Notes under the pieces: generated by a model
Told to the model about the DNA's origin: nothing
Seen by the model: the letters and a program-made list of their open reading frames with translations, nothing else
The model's database searches: none
NCBI GenBank assembly: GCA_019634625.1
Contig: JAHCBA010000041.1
Coordinates: forward strand, 1 to 60,485
Length of the DNA stretch: 60,485 nt
Source: Verrucomicrobiia bacterium
GTDB lineage: Bacteria; Verrucomicrobiota; Verrucomicrobiia; Limisphaerales; CAIMTB01
Direction: 5' to 3'
Translations under genes and position numbers: made by a program
In this document: positions 1 through 8,575 of the stretch, piece by piece
How positions within the stretch are numbered: the first letter of the stretch is position 1
How the letters are laid out: each line of letters starts with the position of its first letter

Positions 1-75
1 CCATTCGGCCATTCGGCATCACGACGCATCCAGGATTGACCTCAGCCGGGTATTCCGGCAGAGGAAGGTCGGTTC

Positions 76-1197
76 ATGAATCCCAGACACCTCGGCCCCG
101 CGCTTGCGCTGATCGCGTTCCACCTGCCGGCCGCCGCTGCGGATACGTTCTTTCCGTTGCCGACCGCCCCGCTGGCGTCGCTCATCCCGTCCCCACCCGG
201 CACGCTCGCCAGCCAGGCCACCCTGGCCCATGTCATCCAGGCCGGCCATCCCGCCCCCCATCCGCTCTCCGGCATCCTCCCGGACAACCCAACCCTCCGG
301 ATCGACCCGAATACCACCACGTCCCCTTTCGCCGGAGTCGGCAGCCTCTTCGCCAACGACGATCCCTCCACTCCGTTCGGCGTCCTCTGCACGGCCACCC
401 CCATCTCCTCTTGGCAGGTCCTCACCGCCGCCCATTGCCTCGATATCGTCGATGGCGACGGCCGCTCCGATGTCCGCCCCGAAAACGCCCTGTTCATTCT
501 CAATTACGGCAGCGACTTCAGTCACATCATCCCCGCCGCTTCCATCACCCTGCACCCCGACTACAACGGCTACTCCGGCCTCGGCGTCTCGGATGACCTC
601 GCCATCCTCCACCTCACTTCACCCCTGCCTCCCGGCGTTCCCATTTATCCCCTCGCCGATCCCAACTGGCTCAGTGTCGCCCCCGTCATCCTCGTCGGCT
701 ATGGCGACTCCGGGGATGGCGTCAATGGCTACTCCGTCGGCTCCCAGTTCTCCATCAAGCGCGTCGGCGTCAACCTGATCGAATACGCCGAACTCGACGA
801 TGATGGCGGGCCCGAAGTCGAGATCATCGCCTGGGACTTCGAATACGAGGGCGACCCCGGCCGGTACGACCTGTTCGGCATCCCCTTCGCCTTCCCCAAC
901 CGCCTCGAAACCACCCTCGGCAGCGGCGACTCCGGCGGTCCCGCCTTCATGCTCAATCCCTACGACCCTTCCGACCCGCAATTGTACCTCGCCGGGGTCA
1001 ATACCTTCTCCTTCTGGTTCGAAGGCGTGCCCAACCATGACCAACCCGGCCGCTTCGGCTCCGGAAGCGGCGGCATCTGGCTCAATGCAGAATACCAGGC
1101 CTGGATCACGAGCGTCCCCGAGACCTCCACCTGGCTCGCCGGCGGCGCCCTCCTCAGCCTCTTCCTCCTCACCCGCCGCCGCCCAGCCTCCCGCTAA
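76..1197 (+). CDS. Exported trypsin-like serine protease with PEP-CTERM-like tail
   Basis: A 373-residue secreted protease of the chymotrypsin (S1) fold. The N-terminus is a signal peptide ending near AAAA-D. The catalytic triad is visible: His120 in LTAAHC, Asp174 in SDDLAIL and Ser286 in GSGDSGGPA. The last 27 residues read VPETS, then a hydrophobic stretch, then an Arg-rich end, which is the layout of a PEP-CTERM/exosortase sorting signal, although the usual VPEP is VPET here. An AGGAAGG ribosome site lies about 9 bases before the ATG. It probably acts in the envelope or outside the cell; substrate unknown. It converges on the yhbY-like gene, and the two stop codons overlap by 4 bases. Confidence 0.88.
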   Translation: MNPRHLGPALALIAFHLPAAAADTFFPLPTAPLASLIPSPPGTLASQATLAHVIQAGHPAPHPLSGILPDNPTLRIDPNTTTSPFAGVGSLFANDDPSTPFGVLCTATPISSWQVLTAAHCLDIVDGDGRSDVRPENALFILNYGSDFSHIIPAASITLHPDYNGYSGLGVSDDLAILHLTSPLPPGVPIYPLADPNWLSVAPVILVGYGDSGDGVNGYSVGSQFSIKRVGVNLIEYAELDDDGGPEVEIIAWDFEYEGDPGRYDLFGIPFAFPNRLETTLGSGDSGGPAFMLNPYDPSDPQLYLAGVNTFSFWFEGVPNHDQPGRFGSGSGGIWLNAEYQAWITSVPETSTWLAGGALLSLFLLTRRRPASR

Positions 1198-1556
1198 CCC
1201 GAACGGTCGCCCGAGAGTTCGCCTGCCCCATCCGCCCGCCCCTCGCCCCCCTGCGTGCGCGACAGCTTGCGCTTCGCCGGATCCGGATTGCCCCGGTACA
1301 ACACCACCACGTGGCCGACCCGCTGCACCACCTGGCTGCCCGTCCGCTCTGACAATTGCGCCGCCAGTTCCTTCTTCCGATCCTTCCACGCCTCCAGTTT
1401 CACCTTGATCAACTCGTGATCTGCCAACGCCTGGACGGCCGTCGCCACCACGGCGTCCGTAAGCCCCTCCTTTCCGACAAACACCACCGGTCGGAGGTGC
1501 TGCCCCAAGGACTTCAAGCGGCGAAGTTCGGTCCCCCCCAGTGCGGCGCCATTCAT
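1194..1556 (-). CDS. yhbY: YhbY/CRS1-YhbY-type RNA-binding protein
   Basis: A 120-residue protein with one CRM (CRS1-YhbY) domain. It opens with LRRLKSLGQHLRPVVFVGK and continues with the GLTDAVV segment and the helix containing ADHELIKVKL, all typical of the family. YhbY proteins bind pre-50S ribosomal particles and help assembly in the cytoplasm. The family is about 95-100 residues long; the extra C-terminal 25 residues (Arg- and Gly-rich) look unstructured. The gene stands alone, converging on the protease gene and facing away from the CstA gene. The start at 1556 is the most upstream Met, and the true start could be a few codons later. Confidence 0.85.
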   Translation of the reverse strand: MNGAALGGTELRRLKSLGQHLRPVVFVGKEGLTDAVVATAVQALADHELIKVKLEAWKDRKKELAAQLSERTGSQVVQRVGHVVVLYRGNPDPAKRKLSRTQGGEGRADGAGELSGDRSG

Positions 1557-1717
1557 GCGGACCCCAGCCTAGGCGCCGCCGGCCCCAATCGCCAGCGCAT
1601 CCCATCCCGCTCCCCGGTTCAACCACGGCTGGCAATTCCGGGGCGATTCCGGTTTCCTCCCCGGGTTCCGCCACCGGGTCGGGCCGGCATGCCGATCCTG
1701 ACGGGAACCCCAGCGCC

Positions 1718-3613
1718 ATGGGCACCCTGACCATCGCCATCCTCTCCGGCCTCGGCTTCCTCGTCGCGTATCACACCTACGGCCGCTGGCTCGGCAGCCG
1801 GATCTTTGCGCTGTCCGCCCGCGCGGTCTGCCCTTCGTTCCGGCTCCGCGACGACACCGACTACGTGCCGACGCCAAAGTTCGTGGTCTTCGGACACCAC
1901 TTCACTTCGATCGCCGGGACGGGACCGATCGTGGGGCCGGCCATCGCCATTCTCTGGGGCTGGCTGCCCGCCCTGCTCTGGGTGGTTCTCGGTTCGATCT
2001 TCATCGGGGCGGTCCACGACCTCGGGGCCCTGGTGGTCAGTCTCCGCAACAACGGCCGGTCGGTGGGCGACATCGCCGGCCGGGTGATGAACCGGCGCGT
2101 GCGGTTCCTGTTCCTCTTCATCCTGCTGCTCGCCCTCACGGTGGTCCTGGCCATCTTCGGACTGGTCATCGCCAACGTCTTTCGCCAGTACCCCGCCGCG
2201 ATCGTCCCCTGCGTGCTCCAGATTCCCCTCGCCATCGCGGTGGGCGCGTGGCTGCGACGGCGTGGCTCCAGCCTGTTCGGGCCTTCCCTGGTGGCGTTGG
2301 GCCTGATGTACCTCACCGTCCTCTACGGAGATTCCGGGTGGCTCCACACCCTCAACGTCGCCATGGCCGGCTGGTCCCACCTGACCTGGGTGGTGGTGCT
2401 CCTCCTCTATGCCTATGTGGCCTCGGTCCTCCCCGTCGGCACCCTCCTGCAACCCCGGGACTACATCAATTCGCTGCAACTCCTGAGCGCCCTCGGCCTG
2501 ATCGTCCTCGGGCTGGCGGTGGCCGCCTTCGCCGGCGGCGCCCCCCTGGCGGACGGCTCCCGCCCGGCGCTGACCCTGGCGGCTCCGATGATCGATCTCC
2601 GCCCCGCCGGTGCGCCGGCCATCTTTCCGTTCCTGTTCATCACCATCGCCTGCGGGGCCATCAGCGGCTTCCACTGCCTGGTCAGCAGCGGCACCAGCAG
2701 CAAGCAGTTGTCCAGCGAAACCGACGCCCGCTTCGTCGGCTACGGCGGCATGCTCACCGAAGGCTTCCTGGCCGTCCTCGTCATCCTCGCCTGTTCTGCC
2801 GGCCTCGGGCTCGGCATCACTGCGGGCGGTTCCACCCTCATTGGCTCGGAAGCCTGGGCCGCCAAGTACCGCGACTGGGCCTCCATCGGAGCCATCGGCG
2901 CCTTCGTCGAAGGGGCTGCCAACTTCCTCCGCGCCGCCGCCGTTCCCTCCACGGCCGCCGCCGCGCTCATGGGGGTGCTGGTGGCGTCCTTTGCCGGAAC
3001 CACCATGGACACCGCCTGCCGCCTCCAACGCTATGTCGTCCAGGAACTCGCCCGCACCCTCCGAACCCCCATCCCGGCGCCTGCGCCGAACCTCCAACCC
3101 GTCCGAGCCGTCGCGTGGCATCCGCTGGCCTGGCTGCAGAACAAGCACGGCGCCACGCTATTCGCCATCACCATCGCCGCCCTCCTCGCTGCCGCACCGC
3201 CCCCCGGCAAGGCCTGGGGCTGGGACACCGCCGGCCAGGGCGGTTTGATTCTCTGGCCCCTGTTTGGCGCCACCAACCAGCTCCTGGGCGGCCTCTCGTT
3301 TCTGGTGATCACCTTCTATCTCTGGCGCCGCGACAAGCCGGTCTGGTTCCTCATTCCGCCCACCCTGTTCATGCTCGCCATGCCCCTCTGGGCCATGTCG
3401 GTGCAGTTGTTCATTGGCAGTGGCAGCGCTCCCGGCTGGATCTCCGGCGGCAACCTCGCCCTCGTCGCCCTCGCCGCCGGCACCCTGATCCTTCAGGTGT
3501 GGATGATGGTCGAGGCCATCGCCATGTTCCCCAAAGCCCGCGGCATCCTCGAACCCGGCAGCCTCGAGGCCCTGCCAGCCCGGGAACCGACCCCCTCCCC
3601 CGCCCCGCACTGA
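1718..3613 (+). CDS. cstA: CstA-family carbon-starvation transporter
   Basis: A 631-residue polytopic membrane protein of the CstA family (peptide or pyruvate uptake under carbon limitation). Family landmarks are the early FTSIAGTGPIVGPAIAI segment, the GAVHDLGALVVSLRNNG stretch, the mid-protein FHCLVSSGTSSKQL and the GTTMDTACRLQRY segment. About 15 hydrophobic helices can be counted. The open frame extends 59 codons upstream, but that part is Pro/Arg-rich and not membrane-like, so the ATG at 1718 (MGTLTIAIL) is chosen. No partner gene lies beside it, so the choice between peptide and pyruvate substrate cannot be made from this sequence. Confidence 0.88.
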   Translation: MGTLTIAILSGLGFLVAYHTYGRWLGSRIFALSARAVCPSFRLRDDTDYVPTPKFVVFGHHFTSIAGTGPIVGPAIAILWGWLPALLWVVLGSIFIGAVHDLGALVVSLRNNGRSVGDIAGRVMNRRVRFLFLFILLLALTVVLAIFGLVIANVFRQYPAAIVPCVLQIPLAIAVGAWLRRRGSSLFGPSLVALGLMYLTVLYGDSGWLHTLNVAMAGWSHLTWVVVLLLYAYVASVLPVGTLLQPRDYINSLQLLSALGLIVLGLAVAAFAGGAPLADGSRPALTLAAPMIDLRPAGAPAIFPFLFITIACGAISGFHCLVSSGTSSKQLSSETDARFVGYGGMLTEGFLAVLVILACSAGLGLGITAGGSTLIGSEAWAAKYRDWASIGAIGAFVEGAANFLRAAAVPSTAAAALMGVLVASFAGTTMDTACRLQRYVVQELARTLRTPIPAPAPNLQPVRAVAWHPLAWLQNKHGATLFAITIAALLAAAPPPGKAWGWDTAGQGGLILWPLFGATNQLLGGLSFLVITFYLWRRDKPVWFLIPPTLFMLAMPLWAMSVQLFIGSGSAPGWISGGNLALVALAAGTLILQVWMMVEAIAMFPKARGILEPGSLEALPAREPTPSPAPH

Positions 3614-3649
3614 CCCGGGATGGGCCCGGTTCCATCGCGCCGCCGACGA

Positions 3650-3905
3650 TGAAATGACCCCTGATACCAAAACTGATGGTCGGAACCGAATTCCAGCCTG
3701 ACCGCCCCGCCCGCTGACGTGCTGCCGCTGGTGAGAGACACCGAGGTGTTGGGGCCGTTGGGATGTCCGTCGAACAGCGCCCCCTGATTGCCGGAGAGAA
3801 ACGGGGCGGCGTATTGGCCACTCAACGATCCCTGCACCGCCTTCGCATCCCCGACAACCGTCACCACGCCATCCCTCCCGCCTGCCCCGTGGGCAGATGC
3901 CACAC
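3650..3905 (-). pseudogene. Remnant of a PEP-CTERM-type surface protein (tentative)
   Basis: Read on the minus strand, this stretch gives a protein-like segment with VVTVVGDAKAV, then LSGQYAAPFLSGNQGALF and PNTSVSLTSG and finally VRLEFGS. The pattern resembles the N-terminal part of exosortase-dependent surface proteins, in which SGxYxxPFLSGxNG is followed by TxLTTG and a short beta strand. No start with a ribosome site and no matching C-terminus or sorting tail follows; the frame runs into unrelated sequence after about 70 residues. I read it as a decayed fragment. The family match is from memory and weak. Confidence 0.4.
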
Positions 3906-3932
3906 CCGGACCAGTCCACCTGTAACCTAGTC

Positions 3933-3973
3933 TTCCTTGCATTTGTGGATCTATACTCCATAAATGCAAGGAA
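3933..3973. promoter_or_regulatory. Perfect 12-bp inverted repeat just upstream of the ATPase gene
   Basis: TTCCTTGCATTT at 3933-3944 is repeated exactly in inverse at 3962-3973, with a 17-base AT-rich spacer that includes TATACT (3952-3957). The right arm ends 3 bases before the ATG at 3977 and contains the only purine run that could serve as ribosome site. It could be an operator for autoregulation, or an mRNA hairpin that hides the ribosome site. Confidence 0.6.
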
Positions 3974-3976
3974 ATC

Positions 3977-5158
3977 ATGATTCCTCGCCAGCTCATGGGC
4001 ACCGTGCTGGAGCGTCTTTCGATCCAGTCCGCCGTCGCCCTACTCGGTCCCAGACAGATGGGCAAGACCACCCTCGCCCTGCAAATCGCCGAATCGCGCC
4101 CCTCCCTGTACCTCGACCTCGAATCCGAGGCCGATCGCAGCAGGCTCGCCGAGCCCGAATTGTACCTGGCGGGGCATGTGGACAAGCTCGTCATCCTCGA
4201 CGAGGTGCAACGGCAACCGGGGCTGTTCCAATCGCTCCGTGGCCTGATCGACCGCGGTCGCCGGCACGGCACGCCCAACGGACGCTTTCTCCTCCTCGGC
4301 TCGGCGTCGCCCGAACTCCTCCGGCAATCCGGGGAAACCCTGGCCGGACGCATTTCCTATCTGGAACTTCCCCCGTTGGGCCTGGATGAGGTGGACCCCT
4401 CGGCCTCCCATCCACTCTGGGTGCAAGGCGGCTTTCCGGAGAGCTATCTGGCCCGGGACATCGAGGCCAGCCTCCTGTGGCGACGCGACTTCATCCGGAC
4501 CTACCTGGAGCGCGACATTCCCCAACTCGGACCGCGCATCGCCGCCGAAACCCTGAGGCGCTTCTGGACCATGCTGGCGCATCGTCACGGGCAATTGCAC
4601 AACGCGGCCGAACTGGCCCGTGGCCTCGCGGTGGCCGGCAAGACGGTGGCCGCCTACGTCGATCTCTTCGTGGACCTCCTCCTCGTCCGCCGCCTGGAAC
4701 CCTGGCACGCCAACTCCGGCAAGCGGCTGGTGAAGTCGCCCCGGCTCTACCTTCGCGATTCCGGACTGCTCCATTCCCTTCTCGGAATCTCCGACCTGGA
4801 ATCCCTCCTCGGTCATCCCATCGTTGGCAGCAGTTGGGAGGGATTCCTGATCGAGAACCTGCTCGCCGCCGCACCCGAATCCGCCCGGGCCTGGTTCTAT
4901 CGAACCGCCGCCGGCGCCGAAATCGATCTCGTGCTCGACCTGCCCCGCCGGGAACGGTGGGCCATCGAAATCAAACGGACCCTCGCCCCTTCCATCCCAA
5001 AAGGTTTCGCCTGCGCCTGCGCCGACCTCGCTCCCACCCGTCGTTGGATCGTGTACCCGGGCGAGGAACGCTTTCCGCTCGACCCGTTCACCGAAGCCAT
5101 CCCGCCCCTCGAACTCCTGGCCGAACTCCGATCCTTCCCCAAACCTCCCGCCGGTTGA
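3977..5158 (+). CDS. AAA ATPase with DUF4143 domain
   Basis: A 393-residue protein of the family often annotated as ATP-binding protein (AAA_14 plus DUF4143). Walker A is GPRQMGKTT (residues 24-32), Walker B is LVILDEVQ, and a sensor-like FLLLGSAS follows. The C-terminal half has LYLRDSGLLHSLLG and the WEGFLIENLL segment, followed by a nuclease-like core ending in IDLVLD...AIEIKR, a restriction-endonuclease-like D-(x)n-ExK pattern. The family is common in bacteria and archaea, and its role is not firmly known; some members sit with toxin-antitoxin or mobile DNA. It is a single gene behind an inverted repeat, converging on the kinase gene 27 bases away. Confidence 0.85.
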   Translation: MIPRQLMGTVLERLSIQSAVALLGPRQMGKTTLALQIAESRPSLYLDLESEADRSRLAEPELYLAGHVDKLVILDEVQRQPGLFQSLRGLIDRGRRHGTPNGRFLLLGSASPELLRQSGETLAGRISYLELPPLGLDEVDPSASHPLWVQGGFPESYLARDIEASLLWRRDFIRTYLERDIPQLGPRIAAETLRRFWTMLAHRHGQLHNAAELARGLAVAGKTVAAYVDLFVDLLLVRRLEPWHANSGKRLVKSPRLYLRDSGLLHSLLGISDLESLLGHPIVGSSWEGFLIENLLAAAPESARAWFYRTAAGAEIDLVLDLPRRERWAIEIKRTLAPSIPKGFACACADLAPTRRWIVYPGEERFPLDPFTEAIPPLELLAELRSFPKPPAG

Positions 5159-5169
5159 TCCGAACCGGC
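5150..5169. terminator. Short hairpin shared by two convergent genes
   Basis: GCCGGTT (5150-5156) and its inverse AACCGGC (5163-5169) form a 7-bp stem with a 6-base loop across the stop codon of the ATPase gene, 17 bases from the stop of the convergent kinase gene. There is no T tract on either side, so a terminator role is only suggested by position. Confidence 0.25.
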
Positions 5170-5185
5170 CACCCTCCGCCCCCTG

Positions 5186-7966
5186 TCACCGGGGCATCCC
5201 ACCCGCCGGCCCTGCGGGCAGACGCCACACCCCGATGCCCGGCGTCCCGCCCGCCTCCCAACGCCCGCGAATCGCCAGCACTTCCCGACCCGGTCCTTCC
5301 CCAAAACCGGTCGCCCGTACCTGCACGCCCCACTGCGGCGCCTTCGCCGCTCCTCCCGGTCCGATCCATCGGAGCGGGTGCCCGTGGACGAACGCCTCGC
5401 CTTCCTCCAACCCCGAGATCCGTGCCGCCCATCCCGGTTCCAATCCGCCCCCGTCCCAGACACCCCTCAACCACCACCCGCCCTCCCCTTCGGGCAGTCC
5501 GTCCTCCCATGCCGTATCGTCGAAGCCGGCGTCCGTCCACCCGACCGGCGGCGGCTCGCGTCGGTGCCGCCAGCGGACCCGTGGCCGCGCCGCCTCAACC
5601 GTCGCCGCCTCCCGGGCCCGCCAGGCTTCGAGCCACCGCCACAGGTGCGGCGCCAGACCATGCCGCTGCGGCCGCCACACCTGCATGGTCAGCAGATGGC
5701 CCAGCGCCTCGTCCGGCCGGTCGGTCGCGTCGTAAAGCAGCGCCAGGTTCTGCCGCAGGGTCAGTGTCAGTTCGTGGTTCTCCCCGCCCAACCGGACCAG
5801 CGTCGCCAGCGATTCCCGGTACAGCGATTCCACCTCATCCCAGCCCCGCCGGTAATCGTACAGGTACGCCCCAAGGTTGTTCCGGGCCCGCGCCGTCCGC
5901 AGGTGGTGCGCCCCGTACCGTTCCTCATGCGCGCGCAATCCCCGTCGCAGCCACCGTTCCCCCTCCTCCTCGCGGCCCGCCGTTCCCTCCCGACGTGCCA
6001 GCAGATGCAAGGCCGGATAGGCATCCACTTCCGGCACCGCCGCCGCCCGTTCCGCCAGCGCCCAGGCCTCCGACGCGGTGGCAAAGGCCTCCTCGTGACG
6101 TCGCAGCCGGTAGAAGTTCCAGGCCAGCCGGATCCGGGTTTCGAGGGTGACCGGATGGTCCTCGCCCAGAAGCGCCTTCGCCCGCCCGGCCGCCTCCTGC
6201 GCCAGGGCCAGCGCCGGGGTGGTCTGCCCCCCCTGCTCAAGGGCCCCGCTCAAGGTTGCCAGCGCCCGGACGGTCCGCTCATCCCCTTCCCCAAACTCGC
6301 CCCGCCACAAGGCGTAGGCCTCCCTCAGATGGGCCTCGGCCAGGACATGCTCGCTCAGGTTCAGGTACACCCGCCCGAGCACGGTATGGATGGAGGCGAG
6401 GACGCGCGCCTGGCCTTCGAGGCCGCCGGGCAACCGGCCTGCCGCCCGATCCATCACCGCCCGCAAGGTCACCTCCCGCTCCGGTTCGCGATCCGGATCG
6501 GCAAGGCCAAACAGGTCCTCGGTCACGAACTGCGTCACCGCTTCCGCCGCCGCCGCCTCCGTACGCGCCCGGCGCGCCTCGTCGTCAGCCCGCTGCCGGG
6601 CCTCCTGCAACTGCGCCAGCAACCGCTCCAATTGCTCGCGCGCGGTCTGCTCGGTCTGCAACTGCGCGCTGGTCGTCTCCTCGGCCTCGAGGGCCCGCAG
6701 CGCCAGTCCCAGACTCGCCAGGCTCGTCGCCACCAGCAGCACCACCACACCCGCCGCCACCCCCACCGCGGTCCCATGCCGCCGCACGAACTTCCCCGTC
6801 CGGTAGGTCCAGGTCGGAGCGGCCGCCGAGACCGCCTCATTGGCCAGATGACGTCGGATGTCCTGGGCCAGGGCACTGGCCGACTCGTAACGCCGGCCCC
6901 GGTCCTTCTCGATGGCCTTCATCACGATCCAGTCGAGGTCCCCCCGCAATCCCCGGCTCCAGTGTCGCGCCTCGACCCCCCGGCGCCTGGCGAGCTCCTG
7001 TCGCTCCGGCTCCTCCAGCATCCGCACCCGCGTTGAAGGCTTCACCGGGTCCCGTTCGAGCACCGCGCGCCGCAACGCCTCGTACACCGGCCCGGAAGTC
7101 GTCCCCGCCTCGAACGGCGTCCTCCCGGCCAGCAACTCGTACAGCAGCACCCCCAACGAGTAGATGTCCGTCCGCGTGTCGATGTCGGCGTCCCCCAACC
7201 GCGCCTGCTCGGGACTCATGTACGCCGGCGTGCCCAGGAGTTCGTGCCGGTGCGTCAACACCTCCCGCCCGGTGATCGGCCCCTGGATGGCCTTGGCGAT
7301 CCCGAAGTCGATCACCGTGGGAACCGACCGCCCGTCCTGGTCGGTCACCAGCACGTTGCTCGGCTTGATGTCGCGGTGCACCACCCCCTTCTGGTGCGCG
7401 TGCTGGATCGCCGCGCACACATCGAGAAACAACTCCAGCCGCTCCCGCGTCGTCGCCGCCCGCCCGTCACAAAAGTCCGTCAGCGGCTTGCCCCGCACCC
7501 ATTCCATCACGAAGTACGGACGTCCCCGCCCGGTCGCCCCTCCGTCCAGCACCCGCGCGATGTTGGGATGGTCCATCAGCGCCAGGGCCTGACGTTCCAC
7601 CTCGAACCGGCTCACCACCTGCCGGGTGTCCATGCCGGGTTTGAGGATCTTCAACGCCACCCGCCGGCGCACGGGCTCCCGCTGTTCCGCCAGATAAACC
7701 ACCCCGAACCCGCCCTCCCCGATCCGCTCCAACAGCCGGTACCGCCCCACCTCGCTCCCCGGCCCTTCGGCCAACGCCTCCCCCCGCCCGCCGTCCCCGG
7801 CCGGTTCCAGGAAATCCGGCACCACCCCGCCGTGAGCCGCCAGCAGGGAGCGGACCGCCTCCAGCAATGCTGCGTCCCCTCCACAGGCCTCGCGCACCCA
7901 TGCCTCCCGTTCCCCCTCCGTCCCCAGGGCCAGCGCGTCGCAGAAAATCTCCCGTTCCCGGCTCAC
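5186..7966 (-). CDS. Membrane Ser/Thr protein kinase with TPR sensor region
   Basis: A 926-residue Hanks-type kinase of the architecture common in Planctomycetes and Verrucomicrobiota. Residues 1-55 form the short helical lead seen in this group. The kinase domain covers about 76-345: glycine loop GEGGFG (83-88), Lys106 in VALK, HRD at 197-199 followed by IKPSN, DFG at 220-222, and YMSPEQ. One membrane helix lies at about 399-422, followed by an Ala/Arg/Glu-rich coiled coil (425-475). Tetratricopeptide repeats occupy about 500-760. The last 130 residues are Trp/Gly-rich and unrecognised, perhaps a beta-sandwich. It starts 31 bases after the ECF-like sigma gene, and such kinase-sigma pairs are thought to signal together. 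All catalytic residues are present. Confidence 0.92.
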   Translation of the reverse strand: MSREREIFCDALALGTEGEREAWVREACGGDAALLEAVRSLLAAHGGVVPDFLEPAGDGGRGEALAEGPGSEVGRYRLLERIGEGGFGVVYLAEQREPVRRRVALKILKPGMDTRQVVSRFEVERQALALMDHPNIARVLDGGATGRGRPYFVMEWVRGKPLTDFCDGRAATTRERLELFLDVCAAIQHAHQKGVVHRDIKPSNVLVTDQDGRSVPTVIDFGIAKAIQGPITGREVLTHRHELLGTPAYMSPEQARLGDADIDTRTDIYSLGVLLYELLAGRTPFEAGTTSGPVYEALRRAVLERDPVKPSTRVRMLEEPERQELARRRGVEARHWSRGLRGDLDWIVMKAIEKDRGRRYESASALAQDIRRHLANEAVSAAAPTWTYRTGKFVRRHGTAVGVAAGVVVLLVATSLASLGLALRALEAEETTSAQLQTEQTAREQLERLLAQLQEARQRADDEARRARTEAAAAEAVTQFVTEDLFGLADPDREPEREVTLRAVMDRAAGRLPGGLEGQARVLASIHTVLGRVYLNLSEHVLAEAHLREAYALWRGEFGEGDERTVRALATLSGALEQGGQTTPALALAQEAAGRAKALLGEDHPVTLETRIRLAWNFYRLRRHEEAFATASEAWALAERAAAVPEVDAYPALHLLARREGTAGREEEGERWLRRGLRAHEERYGAHHLRTARARNNLGAYLYDYRRGWDEVESLYRESLATLVRLGGENHELTLTLRQNLALLYDATDRPDEALGHLLTMQVWRPQRHGLAPHLWRWLEAWRAREAATVEAARPRVRWRHRREPPPVGWTDAGFDDTAWEDGLPEGEGGWWLRGVWDGGGLEPGWAARISGLEEGEAFVHGHPLRWIGPGGAAKAPQWGVQVRATGFGEGPGREVLAIRGRWEAGGTPGIGVWRLPAGPAGGMPR

Positions 7967-7997
7967 CGTCCCGCCCCTCCCGCTCGCGCGTGCCCGG

Positions 7998-8573
7998 TCA
8001 CCCCGCGCCCTCCCTCCGCGCCCGCTCGATCTCCCGGTGCAACCATGCCCGGGCGTAGGCCCAAAGCCGGGTGGCGCTCCGTTCAGGAATCCCCAGCGAC
8101 GCCGCCGCCTCCTGGGCCCCCAGCCCTGCGAAGAACCGCAGCTTCACCAGCTCCGCCGCCTGGGCGTCCGCCCGTGCCAGTCCGTCCAGCGCCGCATGGA
8201 CCTCCAGCACCTGGTCGTCGTCCTCCGGACCCGCCAGTTCCAATTCATCCAGATCCATCCGCGCCGCCCCGCCACCCCGCTTCAAGGCCCGCCTCCTCCG
8301 TGCCCGCTCGACCAGGATCCGCCGCATGGCCTCGGCCGCCGCCCCGAAAAAGTGCCCGCGCCCCTCCCACTCCCGTTGCTCGTCCGATCCCACCAGCCGC
8401 AGCCACGCCTCATGCACCAGCGCGGTCGGCTGCAGGGTCTGACCCGGCCCCTCCCGCGCCATCCGTGCCGCCGCCAATCGCCGCAATTCCTCGTACACCA
8501 GCGGCAGCAACTCGTCCGCCGCCGCACCCTCCCCCCGCGCCATCGCCGCCAGGATCGCCGTCACCTCGCTCAT
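7998..8573 (-). CDS. ECF-like RNA polymerase sigma factor paired with kinase
   Basis: A 191-residue sigma factor of the ECF-like group found beside TPR kinases (TIGR02999-like). Region 2 shows LVYEELRRLAAARM, QTLQPTALVHEAWLRL and the HFFGAAAEAMRRILVERAR stretch. Region 4 shows ELVKLRFFAGLGAQEAAASLGIPERSATRLWAYARAWL, a helix-turn-helix. The start is set at 8573 (MSEVTAILA); the eight residues upstream are Gly-rich. It lies 2 bases after the dinG stop and 31 bases before the kinase, so the three genes very likely share a transcript. It probably directs a regulon controlled by the kinase; the target promoters are not visible. Confidence 0.9.
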   Translation of the reverse strand: MSEVTAILAAMARGEGAAADELLPLVYEELRRLAAARMAREGPGQTLQPTALVHEAWLRLVGSDEQREWEGRGHFFGAAAEAMRRILVERARRRRALKRGGGAARMDLDELELAGPEDDDQVLEVHAALDGLARADAQAAELVKLRFFAGLGAQEAAASLGIPERSATRLWAYARAWLHREIERARREGAG

Positions 8574-8575
8574 CG

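Noticed and set aside
1541-1717. Upstream extension of the CstA frame
   Set aside because: The 59 residues are Pro/Arg-rich, lie partly over the start of yhbY in the other direction and do not resemble the family.
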